DNA of 64,000 nt from Falsiroseomonas sp050563525. Its GTDB lineage: Bacteria > Pseudomonadota > Alphaproteobacteria > Acetobacterales > Acetobacteraceae. How positions within the stretch are numbered: the first letter of the stretch is position 1; each line of letters begins with the position of its first letter. The DNA lies in the NCBI RefSeq assembly GCF_050563525.1, contig NZ_JBNXUN010000002.1, positions 615,223-679,222 on the forward strand. The letters are read 5' to 3'. The notes below the pieces were generated by a model. That model was not told the DNA's origin and did not search any database. It saw only the letters and a list, made by a program, of their open reading frames with translations. Of this stretch, positions 33,315-41,913 are shown one piece after another. A program made the translations under genes and the position numbers.

Positions 33315-34408
33315 GCCGCCACCGCCTTCGCCTGCCGTGCCGCAAGCGCTCGGCGCAACAGCGCATCGACCAGAACGGCTCGCCGTTCATAGGTGTGCTC
33401 CGCCAGCACGCGCCGCAGCGCCGCCTGGCCGATGGCGGTGGCGCGTGCCGCATCCAGCGCGGCGAGGTGTTCCGCCACCTCGCGTCCATCGCGAGCCACC
33501 AGGATCTCCTCGCCGGGCTTCAGGAAAAGGTCGATGCCTGGCCAGTCATCGGTGATCAGGCAGGCGCCGGCACCGGCCGCTTCGAACACGCGCGTCGGTG
33601 GGGAGAAGCCGATCTCCGCCATGCTCGCCCGGTTGATGTTCAGCACCGCCATCGGCGTGGCGTTGAAGGCGTTGTGGTCGCGCGTCGGCACATGGCCGAT
33701 GTCGCGTACATTGGCGGGGATGCGGCGGTCGCCCCAGCCGGAACCACCAAGCAGGAACCGTTCCTCGGGCAGCCGCTCCGCCGCATCGAGGAAGAAGGCT
33801 TCGACCCGCGCCTCCCGATCCGGCAACCGGTTGCCGAGAAATCCGAGCCCGGCTTCGAACCGCGCATCGGGCAGCACGGGGTGGTGCGTCGTCGGGTCGA
33901 GCGCGTTGTAGATGGGCACGCAGTTCGCGGCGCCGAGGGCGCGATAGGCATCGACCACCGGATCGCCACCCCCATAGGTCATTACCATGTCGAGACGCGG
34001 CAGCGCCGCGTGGCTCGGATGGTCGGGCGCGGCGCGAAGTTCCGCCAGCGTCGCCGGCGCATCCACATCCCAGAAGATGCGGACCGCCTGCGGCGCCGCG
34101 GCGTCCAGCACCGCTGCCAGCAGCGCGTCGTCGCCGTAACCGACGCCGCTGGTCTTTACCACCACATCCGCCTGCCGCGCTTCCGCTGCTGCGGCTCGCA
34201 GCGCATCGGGTGTCGCGGCGTACACCACGCTGCGGCACCAGTCGGGTGGATCAATGTCGCGATGCTGCTGCCGGCCGAATGCATCGGGTTCGTAGAAGGT
34301 GATGTCGTGGCCATGCGCCGCCAGCGCGCGCAGCAGGCCGCGATAGTATGTGGCCGCGCCATTCCAGTAGGAGGACAGAAGGCTGGATCCGTAGAAGGCG
34401 ATCCTCAT
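33311..34408 (-). CDS. CgeB-like glycosyltransferase, second of three
   Basis: The 365-residue protein from ATG 34408 opens RIAFYGSSLLSSYWNGAATY and shows the family landmarks FYEPDAFGRQQHRDI, FWDVDAPATLAEL, LGFLGNRLPDREARVEAFF and the C-terminal FSPPTRVFEAAGAGACLITD. The open frame continues about 78 codons upstream but those belong to the previous gene's other frame; the chosen Met overlaps the upstream stop as ATGA. It has the same predicted GT-B architecture as its two neighbours and presumably adds a different sugar in the same glycan. Confidence 0.82.
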   Translation of the reverse strand: MRIAFYGSSLLSSYWNGAATYYRGLLRALAAHGHDITFYEPDAFGRQQHRDIDPPDWCRSVVYAATPDALRAAAAEARQADVVVKTSGVGYGDDALLAAVLDAAAPQAVRIFWDVDAPATLAELRAAPDHPSHAALPRLDMVMTYGGGDPVVDAYRALGAANCVPIYNALDPTTHHPVLPDARFEAGLGFLGNRLPDREARVEAFFLDAAERLPEERFLLGGSGWGDRRIPANVRDIGHVPTRDHNAFNATPMAVLNINRASMAEIGFSPPTRVFEAAGAGACLITDDWPGIDLFLKPGEEILVARDGREVAEHLAALDAARATAIGQAALRRVLAEHTYERRAVLVDALLRRALAARQAKAVAA

Positions 34409-35514
34409 GTCGTGGCCTCCGCCGGCGCGGTGGCGCCAAGCTGTTCCAGGATGCCGAGCAGCTCGTCCACACGGTGCCGGCAGGTGTGGCGCGCGCGGAT
34501 CGTGGCGAGGCCGGATTCGGCAAGCGACCGCGCCAGTGCCGTATCGTGCAGCACGTCCCGCAGGCGCGCCTGCATCTCCGCCCCGTCGCGGGCCAGCAGG
34601 TAATCCGCGCCGGGCCGGAACAGGCCCTCCGCATCCTGCCACGGTGCGCAGATCAGCGGGATGCCGCAGGCCAGCGCCTCGAACACCCGGATGGTGGGGA
34701 TGCCGGGCAGCGCCTCGACATAGGGTCGGCGCGGGATGTGCAAGGTCACGCGATGGTCTGCGAAGGCCTGCGGCACGCGCGCATTTGCGATCCAGCCGCG
34801 ATAGTCGAGACCGGCATCGCGTAGCGCCGCCAGCGCGCCCTCGGGGTAGCGTACGCCATGCACGGTGCCATGCAGGCCAAGCGCCTTGGCAGGCTGCATC
34901 AGGAAGCGGTGCAGTTCCTCGGTGCGTTCACCGTCGCCCCAGTTGCCGATCCAGACGAGATCGCCCACGGGTCCGGCAGGCAGTGGGCGGAACAGGCGGT
35001 CATCCGCCGCCTCGTGCCAGGTGAAGACCCGCGCGCCCCATCCGCTGTCCAGGTAGCGCTGCCGCAACGTCTCGCCGAAGGCAAGGATGCCGTCATAATC
35101 TTCCAGCAGCATGGCCGCGATCGCGTCTGTGTCGGAGACGGCGCGATGGTGCGTGTCATGGAACAGCAGGCAGAAGCGGGCGCCCTCGCGTCGCAGCTGG
35201 CCGAGCTCTGCGACCAGGACCGGGTCGGTCCATTCATGCACGACGACGACATCGGCATCCGCCGTCGCGGCGGCGTGATCGAAGCCGGGCCCGTAGCTGC
35301 GGCTGGTGAGTTCGGGAAAATCCGCGTGGAACTGCGTGACGGCGGCCTCGCCGGCCTGCTGCACCAGGTTCTGGCGGCTCCAGCCCTCCGCCGGTTCCAG
35401 CGCCACCGCGCCATGCCCGCGTGCGACGAGGTCGCGCATCACGCCGCGCAGGAAATGCGCGTTACCGTGGTTCCAGTCGGATACCAGCGAGTGGGTATAG
35501 AACACGAACCGCAT
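34405..35514 (-). CDS. CgeB-like glycosyltransferase, first of three
   Basis: The 369-residue protein opens RFVFYTHSLVSDWNHGNAHF. It has FCLLFHDTHHRAVSD, LAFGETLRQRYLDSGW, LVWIGNWGDGERTEEL and the donor-site segment PGIPTIRVFEALACGIPLIC. I use ATG 35514, which has GGAG 5 bases upstream; a GTG at 35520 two codons earlier overlaps the preceding stop (GTGA) and is also possible. The mid-part HDTHH is richer in His than in the other two copies. Function is as for the other CgeB-like glycosyltransferases: a cytosolic or membrane-peripheral sugar transferase. Confidence 0.82.
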   Translation of the reverse strand: MRFVFYTHSLVSDWNHGNAHFLRGVMRDLVARGHGAVALEPAEGWSRQNLVQQAGEAAVTQFHADFPELTSRSYGPGFDHAAATADADVVVVHEWTDPVLVAELGQLRREGARFCLLFHDTHHRAVSDTDAIAAMLLEDYDGILAFGETLRQRYLDSGWGARVFTWHEAADDRLFRPLPAGPVGDLVWIGNWGDGERTEELHRFLMQPAKALGLHGTVHGVRYPEGALAALRDAGLDYRGWIANARVPQAFADHRVTLHIPRRPYVEALPGIPTIRVFEALACGIPLICAPWQDAEGLFRPGADYLLARDGAEMQARLRDVLHDTALARSLAESGLATIRARHTCRHRVDELLGILEQLGATAPAEATT

Positions 35515-35516
35515 GG

Positions 35517-36614
35517 TCACTCCGCAGCCTGGGAGGCGGAAGAAGAAGCCGCTGCGGCATAAGCGGGCAGCAGCGCCAGAAGTTGCCGCGCCGCCGTGAA
35601 CTGGCCGGCCCGCGCGCGGCCCTGTGCTGCGAGCGCTTCCCGGCGCGCAGGATCCTGCGCGAGCCCGTTGACGGCGGCGGCGAATGCGCCGGGATCTCCG
35701 GGATCCACCAACAGCGCTGCATCGCTCCAGATCTCGCGATAGGTCGGGATGTCGGCCAGCACCAGCGCCGCGCCAGCCTGCGCCGCCTCCAGTGCCGCGA
35801 GCCCGAAGGGTTCATAGCGGGAGGGCGATGCGAAGATGGCGGCTTGGCGCATCAGCGTCTGCGTCGCACCGTGCGACAACGGACCGAGCGCCTCCGCGTG
35901 CCGAAAGACGAAGTGCTGGCCGTTCCCCGCCTGGCAGGCGCCGGCGGCCCGCACCGGCCATGCCATCGCAACCGCCGCCGCGTCGAGCAGCGCGGCATTC
36001 TTGCCCTCGTCCCACCACCGCGCCGCCGCGAACACGAAATTCCGCCGTACACTCGGCTGCATGTCGCTTTGCCCCGCATTCGGTACCACGCCAATCCCGC
36101 GCGTCAGCCCGTAGGTGGCGCGCAACGCCGCGGCTTGGCTCGCGCTCGGTGCCAGCACCACATCGGCGCGGGCAAATCCTGCTGCATTCAGATTTCTGTG
36201 CCAGGCCCATTCCGGCGGCAGCGCCGTACCGCGCACCGCCTGCCACCAGGTCGCGACGCAGGAATGGGACACCACGACCACCGGCAGGCCGGTACGCAGG
36301 CCGGCCGCCTGCGAAGGCAGGTTGAGATGCAGCAGGTCGCAGCCGTCGCGCCGCGCCAGCTCCTCCAGCAACGTGGGAACGCCGGCCAGGGCAGCCGCAT
36401 CCGGCGCCATCCAGTCCAGCGGCGCATCCAGCACGCGCAACTGGGTCCGGAGCAGGCCGGCGAGCTCCGCAACCTGGTCCGCGCGTGGGGGCGGGCCGAG
36501 GCAGGCAAGCAGCACCTCGATGCCCGAATCATTCAGGCTGCGACACAGGTCGATGGCGTAGCGCCAGACGCCGCCGACGGCATCGACCGTCATCAGCACC
36601 CGGCGCGGCCTCAC
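35517..36614 (-). CDS. Glycosyltransferase family 4
   Basis: The 365-residue GT-B protein starts at a GTG that overlaps the upstream stop (GTGA). The N-terminal domain opens VLMTVDAVGGVWRYAIDL, the acceptor loop G-G-V-W of this GT4 branch, with VVVSHSCVATWWQAV later. The donor domain has GIGVVPNAGQ, FVFAAARWWDEGKN and SPSRYEPFGLAALEAAQAG, where the two acidic residues hold the nucleotide-sugar. The C-terminus is Ala/Ser-rich. It is the only canonical GT4 in this operon, placed between the hydrolase-epimerase fusion and the CgeB-like genes. Confidence 0.86.
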   Translation of the reverse strand: MRPRRVLMTVDAVGGVWRYAIDLCRSLNDSGIEVLLACLGPPPRADQVAELAGLLRTQLRVLDAPLDWMAPDAAALAGVPTLLEELARRDGCDLLHLNLPSQAAGLRTGLPVVVVSHSCVATWWQAVRGTALPPEWAWHRNLNAAGFARADVVLAPSASQAAALRATYGLTRGIGVVPNAGQSDMQPSVRRNFVFAAARWWDEGKNAALLDAAAVAMAWPVRAAGACQAGNGQHFVFRHAEALGPLSHGATQTLMRQAAIFASPSRYEPFGLAALEAAQAGAALVLADIPTYREIWSDAALLVDPGDPGAFAAAVNGLAQDPARREALAAQGRARAGQFTAARQLLALLPAYAAAASSSASQAAE

Positions 36615-38611
36615 GCGATCAGCCGCGCTGGCTCGCGCCGGGGCGCATGGCGCGTGCCAAGCCAGGCGTGCAGGTCGGCAATGCCGCGGCGCCAGCCGAT
36701 GCGTGCGGCCCAGCCGGTTATGGCGCCGAGCTTTGTGGTGTCGGCGACGAAATAGGCCTGATCACCCTGGCGCGTGCCGCTGAACGATACCTCCGGTTCA
36801 TGCCCGACGAGGCGGGCGATCTCCCGCAGCACCATCCGCAGGCTGACACTGTTGGTGGGGCCGCCACCCAGGTTGAAGGCTTGGCCCTGCACACGGTCCA
36901 TATCGGACAGCAGCGCGCGATAGGCCGCGACGGCATCATCCACATGCAGGATGTCGCGCACCTGCTTGCCATCGCCATAGATGGTGATGGGCTCGCCGCG
37001 CAGGGCCCGGATCAGGAAATGCGCGACCCAGCCCTGATCTTCCGTGCCGAACTGGCGTGGCCCGTAGATGCAGCTCATGCGCAGCACCGCCGTCGGCAGG
37101 CCGAAGGACTTTGCGTAATCCAGCACATACTGGTCGGCGACGCCCTTCGAGCAGCCATAGGGTGTGCAGAAATCCAGCGGCCGCGCCTCGCTGATGCCCT
37201 GCGCCGCCACGGCGTTGTCGGCAGGGACGTAGCGGTCGTCATGCTCGATCATCTCGAGGTCGGCGAGGTTGCCGTAGACCTTGTTGGTGGAGGCGAAGAT
37301 AACGGGCGTGCGGCGGCCGGACCGTCTCACCGCCTCCAGCAGGTTCAGCGTGCCGCGGGCGTTGACCTCGAAATCCGCGACCGGCGCCTCGAGGCTCGTG
37401 GTCACCGCCACCTGTGCCGCGAGGTGGAAGACGGCGCCGACATCGGCCAGGATTTCCCGCATCACCGGCTCGTCGCGTACGTCGGCCGGGTGCCAGGAGA
37501 CGCGCGCGCCGTGGCGATCCTTCAGCCAGGCGAGGTTCTGCTCCACACCCGGCCGGCTGAGATTGTCGAGCAATACGACGTCGCGGCCATCCCGCAGGAA
37601 GCTTTCGGCCAGATTGCTGCCGATGAAGCCGGCGCCGCCTGCAATCAGCACGGGATGCGCCGGATGCGTCAGGCGCGGCGTCGCGAGCTGCAAGGTATTG
37701 GCCACGGCCTCCACGCCGCCCTCCGTCAGCAGACGGGCCAGCAGTTTGGGATGCCCCGCCGTGTCGACCACGCCCATGTGGTAGTGGCGCTGGTCGAAGC
37801 GCAGGCCTTCCTGCACCGGCACCGTATCCGCGATGTCCTGCCAGCCGTACCAGTACAGGCGCTCCGCCGGCGCCGACAGCGCATCCAGGAAGCCGCGCGC
37901 CTGTTCCGCGCCATCGTGCCGCCAGGTGGCGTAGCCGGCCTCCGTAATCCAGATCTCGGCATGCGGGTTGAAGCGCGCGGCAGTCTCCCGTGCTCGGGCA
38001 ATCAGGGACGGCCAGCCATCCCAGTTGCTGCGTTCACTGTCCCAGGTGCCGGGGAAGCCGTGGATGCCGAGTGCGTCGATATGCGCAAGCACGCCGCGCT
38101 GGCCCATCAGTTCCAGCCAGTGCGGATCGAAGGGGCAGGGGCCGCCGAGCACCGTGCCGAAGCCGCGCTGCTTCGCCCAGTAGGCGGCGGCGCCGATCAT
38201 CTCGCTGAACAGCAGCCAGTCGCGATCCTGGTGCCAATCCCAGTCGAGCAGGTTGTTGGGCTCGTTCCACAACTCGACGCTGCGGAAATGACGGCCGTAG
38301 CGGGTCAGGCTGTGGTCGACGAAATCGGCGTAGTCCTGCAGCCGGCGAGGTGCGCCGGACGCGGTGCCGGTCCGCGACAGCGACGGCGGCGTGTAATGGA
38401 TGCAGGGCAGAAGGTCAAAACGCGCGCCAAGCTTCGGCAGCAGCCAGTCATACCAGGCCTCGCCACCTTCCTTGTGATACTCCGCCCAGGACAGATGCGT
38501 GCGCAGGTAGCGCGCGCCGGTGGCGGCGATCGCGTCCACGGCCTGTTCGGTACGTTCGTACTCACCGGGCCGGAACCACTCGGCGAAGCCGAAGGCGGGT
38601 GGCATGGTCAT
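36611..38611 (-). CDS. Fusion: glycoside-hydrolase-like TIM barrel + CDP-paratose/tyvelose 2-epimerase-like SDR
   Basis: The protein has 666 residues from ATG 38611 (ATGA overlap). Residues 1-~305 look like a clan GH-A (beta/alpha)8 hydrolase: RYLRTHLSWAEYHKEGGEAW, then RSVELWNEPNN with Glu117 as likely acid/base and EIWITEAGYATW with Glu224 as likely nucleophile, plus a Trp-rich exit (RLYWYGWQDI). Residues ~320-666 form an SDR: IAGGAGFIGSNLAESF, the FASTNKVYGNL motif, PYGCSKGVADQYV (Tyr485, Lys489) and CIYGPRQFGTEDQGWVAHFL, the signature set I associate with CDP-paratose/tyvelose 2-epimerase (RfbE). No signal peptide is visible, so the hydrolase half should be cytosolic. How the two activities relate is unknown. 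Confidence 0.82.
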   Translation of the reverse strand: MTMPPAFGFAEWFRPGEYERTEQAVDAIAATGARYLRTHLSWAEYHKEGGEAWYDWLLPKLGARFDLLPCIHYTPPSLSRTGTASGAPRRLQDYADFVDHSLTRYGRHFRSVELWNEPNNLLDWDWHQDRDWLLFSEMIGAAAYWAKQRGFGTVLGGPCPFDPHWLELMGQRGVLAHIDALGIHGFPGTWDSERSNWDGWPSLIARARETAARFNPHAEIWITEAGYATWRHDGAEQARGFLDALSAPAERLYWYGWQDIADTVPVQEGLRFDQRHYHMGVVDTAGHPKLLARLLTEGGVEAVANTLQLATPRLTHPAHPVLIAGGAGFIGSNLAESFLRDGRDVVLLDNLSRPGVEQNLAWLKDRHGARVSWHPADVRDEPVMREILADVGAVFHLAAQVAVTTSLEAPVADFEVNARGTLNLLEAVRRSGRRTPVIFASTNKVYGNLADLEMIEHDDRYVPADNAVAAQGISEARPLDFCTPYGCSKGVADQYVLDYAKSFGLPTAVLRMSCIYGPRQFGTEDQGWVAHFLIRALRGEPITIYGDGKQVRDILHVDDAVAAYRALLSDMDRVQGQAFNLGGGPTNSVSLRMVLREIARLVGHEPEVSFSGTRQGDQAYFVADTTKLGAITGWAARIGWRRGIADLHAWLGTRHAPRREPARLIA

Positions 38612-39711
38612 GCGACGAGGCCCCGTGCCTCGAGATGGCGCCGCATCTCCGCGTTGCGATCCACCACCTTCTGCTGCGCCACCCACTCCGCCAGTTCGCC
38701 GAGCGAATCCTCCAGCGCGTGCCGCGGCGCGAAGCCCAGAAGGTCCCGGGCGCGGGAGATGTCGGCAAAGCAGTTCCGGATGTCGCCGATGCGCGCCTTG
38801 TGCATGATCTCGGGCTCCAACTCGCGCCCCATGGCGCGCGCGACCATCCGAGCCACCTCGCTGATGGTGTAGGCGTGGCCGCTGCCGATGTTGATGGTGG
38901 TGTCGCGCAGCCCCGGCACTTCCAGCGCAAGGCGAAAGGCGCGTGCCACGTCGCGCACATGCACGAAGTCGCGGCGCTGCTCGCCATCCTCGAAGATCGT
39001 GGGCGCCTCACCGCTGGCGACGCGGGAGGAGAAGTTGGCCAGCACGCCGGTATAGGGGTTGGACAGCGCCTGACCCGGCCCGAACACGTTGAACAGCCGC
39101 AGCGCCACAGCGTCACGCCGGTAGGCGCGGCCGAAGATCAACACTGCCTGTTCCTGGAAGAACTTTGTCAGGGCGTAGATGGAGGCGAGGTCCACCGGCT
39201 TCGTCTCATCGGTTGCCACCGGCGACAGTGCCTCGCCCTGTGGCGTCGACAGGTTCCACCGTCCCTCGGCAATCTGGTGCGGGCTGCGGCGCGCATCGTC
39301 CACCGCGCGGCCATCTGGCGTGCGGTACCGGCCCTCGCCATAGACACTCATCGAGGAGGCCACGACGATGCGCTGCACCGGCCGGTCGATCATCGCCTCC
39401 AGCAGGACGGCGGTGCCGGTGTCGTTGGTGCTGACGTAGCGCTCGATCTCGTACATGCTCTGCCCAACGCCGACCTCGGCCGCGAGGTGCACCACGCCGT
39501 CGACACCCTCCAGCGCCGCGCGCACCGCCGCGGCGTCGCGCACGTCGCCGCGTTGCAGGTCCACGCCATGCAGGGCAACCGGCTGGTCCGGGCCGTGTAC
39601 CTGGTCGATCAGCGAGTCGAGCACGCGCACTTGGTGCCCGTGCTCGATCAGCTCGCGGCAGACCTCGCGGCCGATGAAGCCGGCGCCGCCGGTGACGAGG
39701 GTGCTGGGCAA
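38608..39711 (-). CDS. NAD-dependent epimerase, dTDP-L-rhamnose 4-epimerase-like
   Basis: The protein has 367 residues. It has LVTGGAGFIGREVCRELIEHG, HLAAEVGVGQSMYEIERYV, the SSMSVYGEGRYR segment, Y-A-L-T-K catalytic pair and LFNVFGPGQALSNPYTGVLANF followed by FEDGEQRRDFVHVRDVARAF. This combination resembles WbiB-type dTDP-L-rhamnose 4-epimerases, though the cysteines often seen after YGEG-Y-R are absent. The best start is TTG 39711, with AGGAG 9 bases upstream and the Rossmann fold a few residues later; there is no closer ATG. It overlaps the upstream oxidoreductase gene by 64 bases. Confidence 0.84.
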   Translation of the reverse strand: MPSTLVTGGAGFIGREVCRELIEHGHQVRVLDSLIDQVHGPDQPVALHGVDLQRGDVRDAAAVRAALEGVDGVVHLAAEVGVGQSMYEIERYVSTNDTGTAVLLEAMIDRPVQRIVVASSMSVYGEGRYRTPDGRAVDDARRSPHQIAEGRWNLSTPQGEALSPVATDETKPVDLASIYALTKFFQEQAVLIFGRAYRRDAVALRLFNVFGPGQALSNPYTGVLANFSSRVASGEAPTIFEDGEQRRDFVHVRDVARAFRLALEVPGLRDTTINIGSGHAYTISEVARMVARAMGRELEPEIMHKARIGDIRNCFADISRARDLLGFAPRHALEDSLGELAEWVAQQKVVDRNAEMRRHLEARGLVA

Positions 39712-40739
39712 GATTGTGGCTCCTGTCCTGTGCTGGCGTGGATGCGGTCCTGACCGCTGGCGTAGATGCGGTCGAGCACCGCGGCGACGTCGACGAAATG
39801 CAACGCGGAGGCGTCGAACCGGTTCGACTGCGCAAGCCGCGTCGCCCATTCGACCGCGGTGCGACCACCCCACTCATCGGGGGGCGTGGCCAAGGTCTCG
39901 GAGGATGTGCCGCGGAACAGGGCCGCCTCGAAGTCGTAGAAGGACCCGCCGATGTTGCGGAAGGCCGCGCCACCCCCGGTGCCGTAGAATTCGGCGGAGA
40001 TCGCCGCATCGCGACCGGCATGCAGCCACCAGGAACAGGCCAGCCGCAGCACCGCGCCCGATTCCAACGTGATCGTGGCCAGCGCGAAATCCTCGACCTG
40101 CGCCGCGTCGCGCGCCAGCGGCACACCCTTGGCGAAGGCCTGTCCGGACACATCGGCGACGGCCGGGAAATCCAGCGCCCACAGCGCGAGGTCGACCAGA
40201 TGCACGCCAAGGTCCATCAGGCAGCCTCCGCCGGACTGCGCGCGATCCTTGAACCAGGGCTTGTCCGGTCCGTAGGCATTGTGGAACACCAGGTCCACCG
40301 CATGCACCTGGCCCAGCGCGCCTTCGCGCAGCTTCGCGCGGATGCGTCGCATGGCGTCCGTCGCGCGGTAGGACAGGTCCACGCCGAGCAGGCGGTCCGC
40401 GGCGCGCGCCGCCTCCACCACGCCGCGCACCTCGGCGGCGCTGCGGCCAAGCGGCTTCTGGCAGAACACCGCGACGCCCTGCCGCAGCGCGGCGATGGAT
40501 TGCGGCGCGTGCAGAGCGGAGGGCGTCGCGATGACCACGCCATCGAGGCCGAGCGCCAGCAAACCGTCCAGCCCTTCGACGCAGGCCGCATCGGGCGCGA
40601 CGGCGCGGGCGGCGTCCGCCATCTCCGGCGCCGGATCGGCAATGCCGACGATCTCGGCCACGCCTGCATCGGCGATGGCCTGCATGCGGTGCCGGCCGAT
40701 CCAGCCGACGCCGAGGAAGCCGAGGCGCGGCGGCCTCAT
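39648..40739 (-). CDS. Gfo/Idh/MocA-family oxidoreductase
   Basis: The protein has 363 residues. Its NAD(P) fold opens RLGFLGVGWIGRHRMQAI, with VVIATPSALHAPQSIAAL and the family motif VFCQKPLGRSAAEV, where the Lys of the E/Q-K-P motif is catalytic. The C-terminal domain carries GGGCLMDLGVHLVDLALWAL, the substrate-binding D-x3-H pattern. Members oxidise or reduce sugar-nucleotide hydroxyls (3-ketosugar chemistry). The last ~25 residues (P/A/S-rich) run into the next gene, an unusual 64-base overlap, so the functional end is probably near residue 340. Its start overlaps the alcohol dehydrogenase stop (ATGA). Confidence 0.86.
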   Translation of the reverse strand: MRPPRLGFLGVGWIGRHRMQAIADAGVAEIVGIADPAPEMADAARAVAPDAACVEGLDGLLALGLDGVVIATPSALHAPQSIAALRQGVAVFCQKPLGRSAAEVRGVVEAARAADRLLGVDLSYRATDAMRRIRAKLREGALGQVHAVDLVFHNAYGPDKPWFKDRAQSGGGCLMDLGVHLVDLALWALDFPAVADVSGQAFAKGVPLARDAAQVEDFALATITLESGAVLRLACSWWLHAGRDAAISAEFYGTGGGAAFRNIGGSFYDFEAALFRGTSSETLATPPDEWGGRTAVEWATRLAQSNRFDASALHFVDVAAVLDRIYASGQDRIHASTGQEPQSCPAPSSPAAPASSAARSAAS

Positions 40740-41689
40740 GGAATCACCAGCGCCTTCAGGAACCCCTCCGGCCTGTCGCGCGTCGCGTCCAGCGCCGCGC
40801 CGAGCTGCGCCAATGGAAAGCGGTGGGTGTAGAGTGGCGAGGGGTCGAGCCGGCCGGAGGCGACAGCGTCCACAGCCTCCCGCATCCCGCGCAGGTATTC
40901 CGCCGGGTCGCGCTCATGCGCGTTCACCACGTCCAGCCCGCGCCAGTTCCAGAGCTGCATGTTCACCTGGCGTGGGCCGTCCTGGTGGTAGCCGGCGATC
41001 ACCAGGCGGCCGCGCACCCGGGTCAGCTCGCCGGCCAGATCCAGTGGCCATTGCTTGCCCACGGCCTCGATCACGCGCTCGCAGAATTCGCCGCCGGTCA
41101 GCGCGCGCACCTGGTCGATGATGGCGTGGTGATCCTCCATCGCGATGGTCTCGGCGGCGCCCATGCGGTGGGCAACCTCCAGCGAGAAGGCGCGGCGGGA
41201 GATGGCGATGACGCGGGCGCCGGCATCCGTTGCCAGCCGCGTCAGCAGGGCGCCGAGGAAGCCGATGCCGATGATGGCGACGGTCTGGCCGGGCTTGATC
41301 TCCGCGCGGCGCAAGATGTTCATTGCACAGCCCAGCGGCTCGCCCGGGAAGGGCTGGCCCGCCAGGCTTTCGGGCAGGCGCACCGCCTGGTCGGCGGGGC
41401 CGGTGTCGTAATCCGCGTAGCTGCGCCCGAACAGCGTCGCCACGCGGTCGCCGGGTGCCAGGCTCGTCACCCCCGGCCCCAGCGCATCGACCACGCCCCA
41501 GCCCTCGTGTCCCAGCCCGCCCGGTTCAGTCGGGAAGCGCATCCACTCCGGCCCGGCCCATGGCGTGAGGTTGGAGGCGCAGACGCCGCAGCCTTCCAGC
41601 CGCACGCGGATCTCGCCCGGCCCCGGCTCCGGCCGCGGCACCGGCGCCACGTGCAGTGCGCCTGGCCCGGTCAGGATCGCGGCATGCAT
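40736..41689 (-). CDS. Zinc-type alcohol dehydrogenase (MDR superfamily)
   Basis: The protein has 317 residues from ATG 41689. The N-terminal catalytic domain has EGCGVCASNLTPWAG (a possible catalytic Cys) and GLGHEGWGVVDALG (His-Glu zinc site), and the cofactor domain has VAIIGIGFLGALLTRLA. It is shorter than typical 340-350-residue members because the structural-zinc lobe with four cysteines is missing. Placed first in a sugar-nucleotide operon, it could oxidise or reduce a sugar alcohol or ketosugar. An open frame extends to 41767 but the extra residues are not family-like. The 224-base gap upstream is divergent with the 41914 gene and should hold the operon promoter. Confidence 0.83.
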   Translation of the reverse strand: MHAAILTGPGALHVAPVPRPEPGPGEIRVRLEGCGVCASNLTPWAGPEWMRFPTEPGGLGHEGWGVVDALGPGVTSLAPGDRVATLFGRSYADYDTGPADQAVRLPESLAGQPFPGEPLGCAMNILRRAEIKPGQTVAIIGIGFLGALLTRLATDAGARVIAISRRAFSLEVAHRMGAAETIAMEDHHAIIDQVRALTGGEFCERVIEAVGKQWPLDLAGELTRVRGRLVIAGYHQDGPRQVNMQLWNWRGLDVVNAHERDPAEYLRGMREAVDAVASGRLDPSPLYTHRFPLAQLGAALDATRDRPEGFLKALVIP

Positions 41690-41913
41690 GGTCAGGGCGG
41701 GGGCGATGTGCAACGTCGTGATCCTGATGAGGCACCGCAGGGCGCTGTGTGTCCGGAACCGTGACAACGGAAGGCGCCCGGCAAAGTTTCAACGGGGCTG
41801 CGCCGGCACGGAGCACCTTGGAAGCAACCCCCGCCGCGCCTATTTTCGGGCTAGTTGAACCACCCCACGGGTCGCCGGAGCGTCCCGACATCAGGAATCC
41901 GGCTCCCCGACGC

